Shown in pieces: positions 8,096 through 10,127 of a stretch of DNA of 10,127 nt. This DNA is from Hemicentrotus pulcherrimus. Its lineage: Eukaryota > Echinodermata > Echinoidea > Camarodonta > Strongylocentrotidae. A program made the translations under genes and the position numbers. Under the pieces are notes generated by a model that saw only the letters and a program-made list of their open reading frames with translations, was not told the DNA's origin and did not search any database. The stretch is taken from the NCBI GenBank assembly GCA_003118195.1, contig BEXV01000150.1, forward strand, positions 30,839-40,965, given 5' to 3'. Each line of letters opens with the position of its first letter. Positions within the stretch are counted from its first letter, which is position 1.

Positions 8096-8327
8096 NTGTA
8101 AAGAGACGTACGTCTCTGCGAAATTTACCAGACCCTATTTGCTTTCAACTGTAATGTTTGGGACATTCCTGGAGCACTCGAAAATCTCCTTACCCGTTAA
8201 TGAACTTCCAAACGGGTAGGGGACACCTAACGTAACGGCAAAGGGACATTTACAAACGCGTTGCCAACGCGTTATCTATTACGTTAACGTTAACACCGTT
8301 AAATCGTATAGTTTATTTTGACTCATA
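8096..8327. other. Spacer between duplication units, starting with an N
   Basis: Position 8096 is an N directly after a C7 run where the unit A/unit B similarity stops. The following ~230 bp have no counterpart after unit B or before unit A that I can see. They are rich in palindromes: AGAGACGTACGTCTCT (8102-8117) is perfect; TACCCGTT (8191-8198) pairs with AACGGGTA (8211-8218); two AACGCGTT words and a GTTAACGTTAAC cluster follow (about 8255-8295). No gene is seen. It may be an unrelated insertion, or sequence brought in by an assembly join. Confidence 0.7.
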
Positions 8328-8362
8328 CTGTATATATATATATATAAAGACATGTAATCGCC

Positions 8363-9419
8363 CTACCTTATACCCCCTTCACCTGCACAGATTTTTCTTA
8401 CAAGTCCTTACATATCACTTGTAGTCAATCGCAAGCATCCATAAATAACTCGCTTGTTTCCGTAAATAACTCATCACAAGTCACAGACACTCTCAAAGAT
8501 CCGTGAAAGGAGAGGCAAATTTTCAAAAATGTTCTTACGATTATCCAGGGATTTATTTTTTCTGTAAACCATCCGTAAACAGCTCGCAAGAATAAGTAAA
8601 TTACTCTTAGGATTTTTTAAAAACCATTTGTTACGGTTAGTTTACGATTTGTTTACAGATTAATACTAATGCTTACACTGTGCTGTATGTACGGTGCAAT
8701 GTGTGTTAGAGGTTAGAACGATCACGATAGACTTTTGCAAAAAAATTGTCTTCTAAATGATACTTACCAACTATCGTGAACGGGATCAAGTTGTGATTTT
8801 AACAATCCAAATTGATTTCAAAGATCCCAACGCTGCCACCATGATGAGTTTGAGGGTCTTAGTATTGGTAGATACTATATACGAGTCGGCAGTCTGGTTT
8901 ATTATGGTAGACATATTGTTTATTCAACTACCACATATATTCGGATATCGCATATCTTAACAACATGTTGTCTGTGATATCATTCAGGTCGTGTTACTAT
9001 GGCTTTACAGATTATTAGGAGTTATTACGAGCACTTTACACATAGTTACAAGTACTTTACGGATCGATTTTTATACTTTACGTATTCTATATTGTTTACA
9101 TTTTGGGAAAAGGAATGAAAGCTGCAAAATCTTAAGTTGTAACTAACTCGTAACTATTCCTAACAACACTTAAACAGGTTGTAAAACTCCCAGTAGTTCC
9201 CTGTTGTAATCCGTGACAACTTGTAACAAATGGTGGAATTTTGCAGTAAATACATCGTAATAACTCGTAATAATCTGCGATAAACCGTTAATAGCTCGTA
9301 AATACTTGTAACAACTCTTAAATTGGTCATAAAAGTGGCCAAATCGTAAGGATCCGTAAAAGATCTGTGAATTTGTGCGATCTGTAAATCTGTGTATGTG
9401 AAGGGGGTATTAAAGGTAG
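8363..9419. mobile_element. TIR DNA element, copy B (non-autonomous, unclassified)
   Basis: Left TIR 8363-8394 and right TIR 9386-9419 (inverted) share CTACCTT, ATACCCCCTTCAC and CACAGATTT with about two mismatches and a 2 bp indel. It is the cleaner of the two copies, about 1.06 kb. It has the same TCGTAA/TTGTAA-rich arms as copy A and the same 86 bp distance to exon 3. A 39-codon frame at 8841-8960 starts in GCCACCATGATG, but copy A has a TAG at 7026-7028 in that frame, so I do not call it a gene. Confidence 0.72.
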
Positions 9420-9505
9420 TACTTGGAGATAAATGTAAGGTCTTTCAAAATGCAAAGCTCAAGAAATTTGACTGTAAAAATATTGACTTGTCTCTCATTA
9501 AACAG

Positions 9506-9636
9506 TGCTGTAGCCAATGGAGTTCGAGGTGCATTCATGACCATGGCAATGGCCAGACTCAACCAACGTGTCACCAACAATCTCTTTGAGTCGATTCTTA
9601 AACAAGAACTAGGCTTCTTTGACAAGAACAGGACTG
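9506..9636 (+). CDS. ABCB9: ABCB9/TAPL-like half-transporter, exon 3, copy B
   Basis: Base-for-base identical to exon 3 copy A, including the acceptor (AG 9504-9505), the donor (GT 9637-9638) and the introns on both sides (9429-9933). It is therefore equally competent for splicing in phase 2 in, phase 1 out. It would join exon 2 directly if copy A were skipped. Joined after copy A, it reads V-L-stop (TAG 9511-9513). Being nearer the downstream exons, it may be the ancestral or the favoured copy, but sequence cannot decide. It may also be the allelic version of copy A if the region is a mis-joined assembly. Confidence 0.82.
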
Positions 9637-10127
9637 GTAAGTGGTGTACTTTTATACTTTTCACCAACTTTACTTGGCCACCCATAGATACACTTTGGTT
9701 GGATATTATGCATGGCCGAATAAATGTTGAAAACTTTAGCTCTGATCTCTTCTTGAAAATGGTACATTGTTGATTAAATGCAGGGGCAAATCTAGCCTTT
9801 TTGCCAGGGGGGGGGGTCGACCAGGGAGGATTGACCCAATGACGATGCAGAGCTTTTGTTGCTATTTTGAACCCCTGTAAGTGATGTTTTCTGGCATCTA
9901 CTAAAAAATTTAGTTGCTATTTTGAACCCCCCCGTAAGTGATGTTTTCTTGGCATCAACTTACATGCAGACCATTGTTCACAAGCCGCAAAGCAGCGAGG
10001 CAATTTTTTTTTTTTGGGGGGGGTGCTATTTTGAACCCCCTTAAGTACTAACATCTACCTTTTTGTTGGTCAGGACTTATGGCTTTTTTATGCACATCAA
10101 ATTTTTCACTTGGTAGTCCAAGGGGGG
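9637..10127 (+). other. Intron 3, 5' part (runs off the window)
   Basis: Starts at the GTAAGT donor after exon 3 copy B. It holds the CAGGGGCAAATCTAG motif (9781-9795), a G10 run (9807-9816), a T12G8 tract (10004-10023) and three TGCTATTTTGAACCCC words. No further exon is seen, so the next coding exon (expected to follow NRTG with the rest of the first intracellular loop) lies beyond the window. Confidence 0.75.
9860..10040. repeat. Short repeats built on TGCTATTTTGAACCCC
   Basis: The word occurs at 9860-9875, 9915-9933 and 10024-10040; the first two are each followed by a form of GTAAGTGATGTTTTCTTGGC. With the two copies in unit A (8022-8037, 8077-8095) the window has five. The spacing of the first pair is 55 bp. 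The repeats sit beside G and C runs, fitting a degenerate interspersed repeat with internal tandem units. Confidence 0.7.

Larger units (their letters stand above)
8328..9933. repeat. Tandem duplication, unit B (TIR element + exon 3)
   Basis: Partner of 6345-8095. It opens with CTG and (TA)8 (8331-8346). It lacks the extra 73 bp left-end repeat and a further stretch near the counterpart of 6657-6710 that unit A has. The block 9429-9933 is identical to 7591-8095. After 9933 unit B continues into another GTAAGTGATGTTTTC repeat unit, whereas unit A meets the N. Confidence 0.93.

Noticed and set aside
8757..8960. A 67-codon frame in the middle of TIR element copy B with a good Kozak ATG at 8841
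   Set aside because: The equivalent frame in copy A is stopped at 7026-7028 and has indels; no transposase-like motif.
1..10127. A novel defence or mobile gene system, or RNA genes
   Set aside because: On both strands I found no such proteins, tRNA or rRNA; the content is one animal gene with repeat-filled introns.

Overview
The window is eukaryotic nuclear DNA. It carries a spliced gene on the + strand with canonical GT-AG introns, uORFs, long AT-rich non-coding stretches, G/C homopolymers, foldback sequences and a terminal-inverted-repeat (TIR) element. The style (frequent ACATGTACATGT and TACCGGTA words, poly-G/C tracts, repeat-laden introns) suggests a marine invertebrate, perhaps a deuterostome such as an echinoderm. 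That is an impression, not a demonstrated assignment.

The one gene I can support is the 5' part of an ABC half-transporter of the ABCB9/TAPL type, the lysosomal peptide exporter family. Exon 1 has a strong splice acceptor at 2968-2969, a short 5' UTR with three small uORFs, and a CDS at 3111-3831. The CDS encodes the four-helix TMD0, an acidic/serine linker and the first core helix. Exon 2 is 5798-5912. Exon 3 (end of the second core helix and start of the first intracellular loop, ending FFDKNRTG) occurs twice, at 7668-7798 and 9506-9636. All phases fit (1, then 2, then 1), so the N-terminal ~322 residues read continuously. The rest of the transmembrane domain and the ATPase domain lie beyond the right edge.

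Layout: 1-2969 is upstream non-coding DNA with a GC-richer unrecognised block (about 480-905), one arm of a dispersed inverted repeat, a C14 run and a perfect 2 x 53 bp tandem repeat. 2970-3831 is exon 1. 3832-5797 is intron 1, with a ~170 bp foldback element and the other inverted-repeat arm. 5798-5912 is exon 2. From 6345 to 9933 lies a tandem duplication: unit A 6345-8095, spacer 8096-8327 starting with an ambiguous base N, unit B 8328-9933. Each unit holds a ~1.1-1.2 kb TIR element followed 86 bp later by exon 3. The TIR-element parts differ by roughly 5-8% by eye plus indels, while the 505 bp holding the exon are identical.

The most notable point is the exon 3 duplication. The exon is 131 nt (not a multiple of 3). 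Splicing in both copies gives an in-frame TAG at 9511-9513, and skipping both shifts the frame, so exactly one copy must be used. Either this is a real duplication needing mutually exclusive use, or it is two haplotypes joined in the assembly; the N at the junction makes the artefact explanation a serious one. I found no bacterial, CRISPR, RNA-gene or defence-system content.
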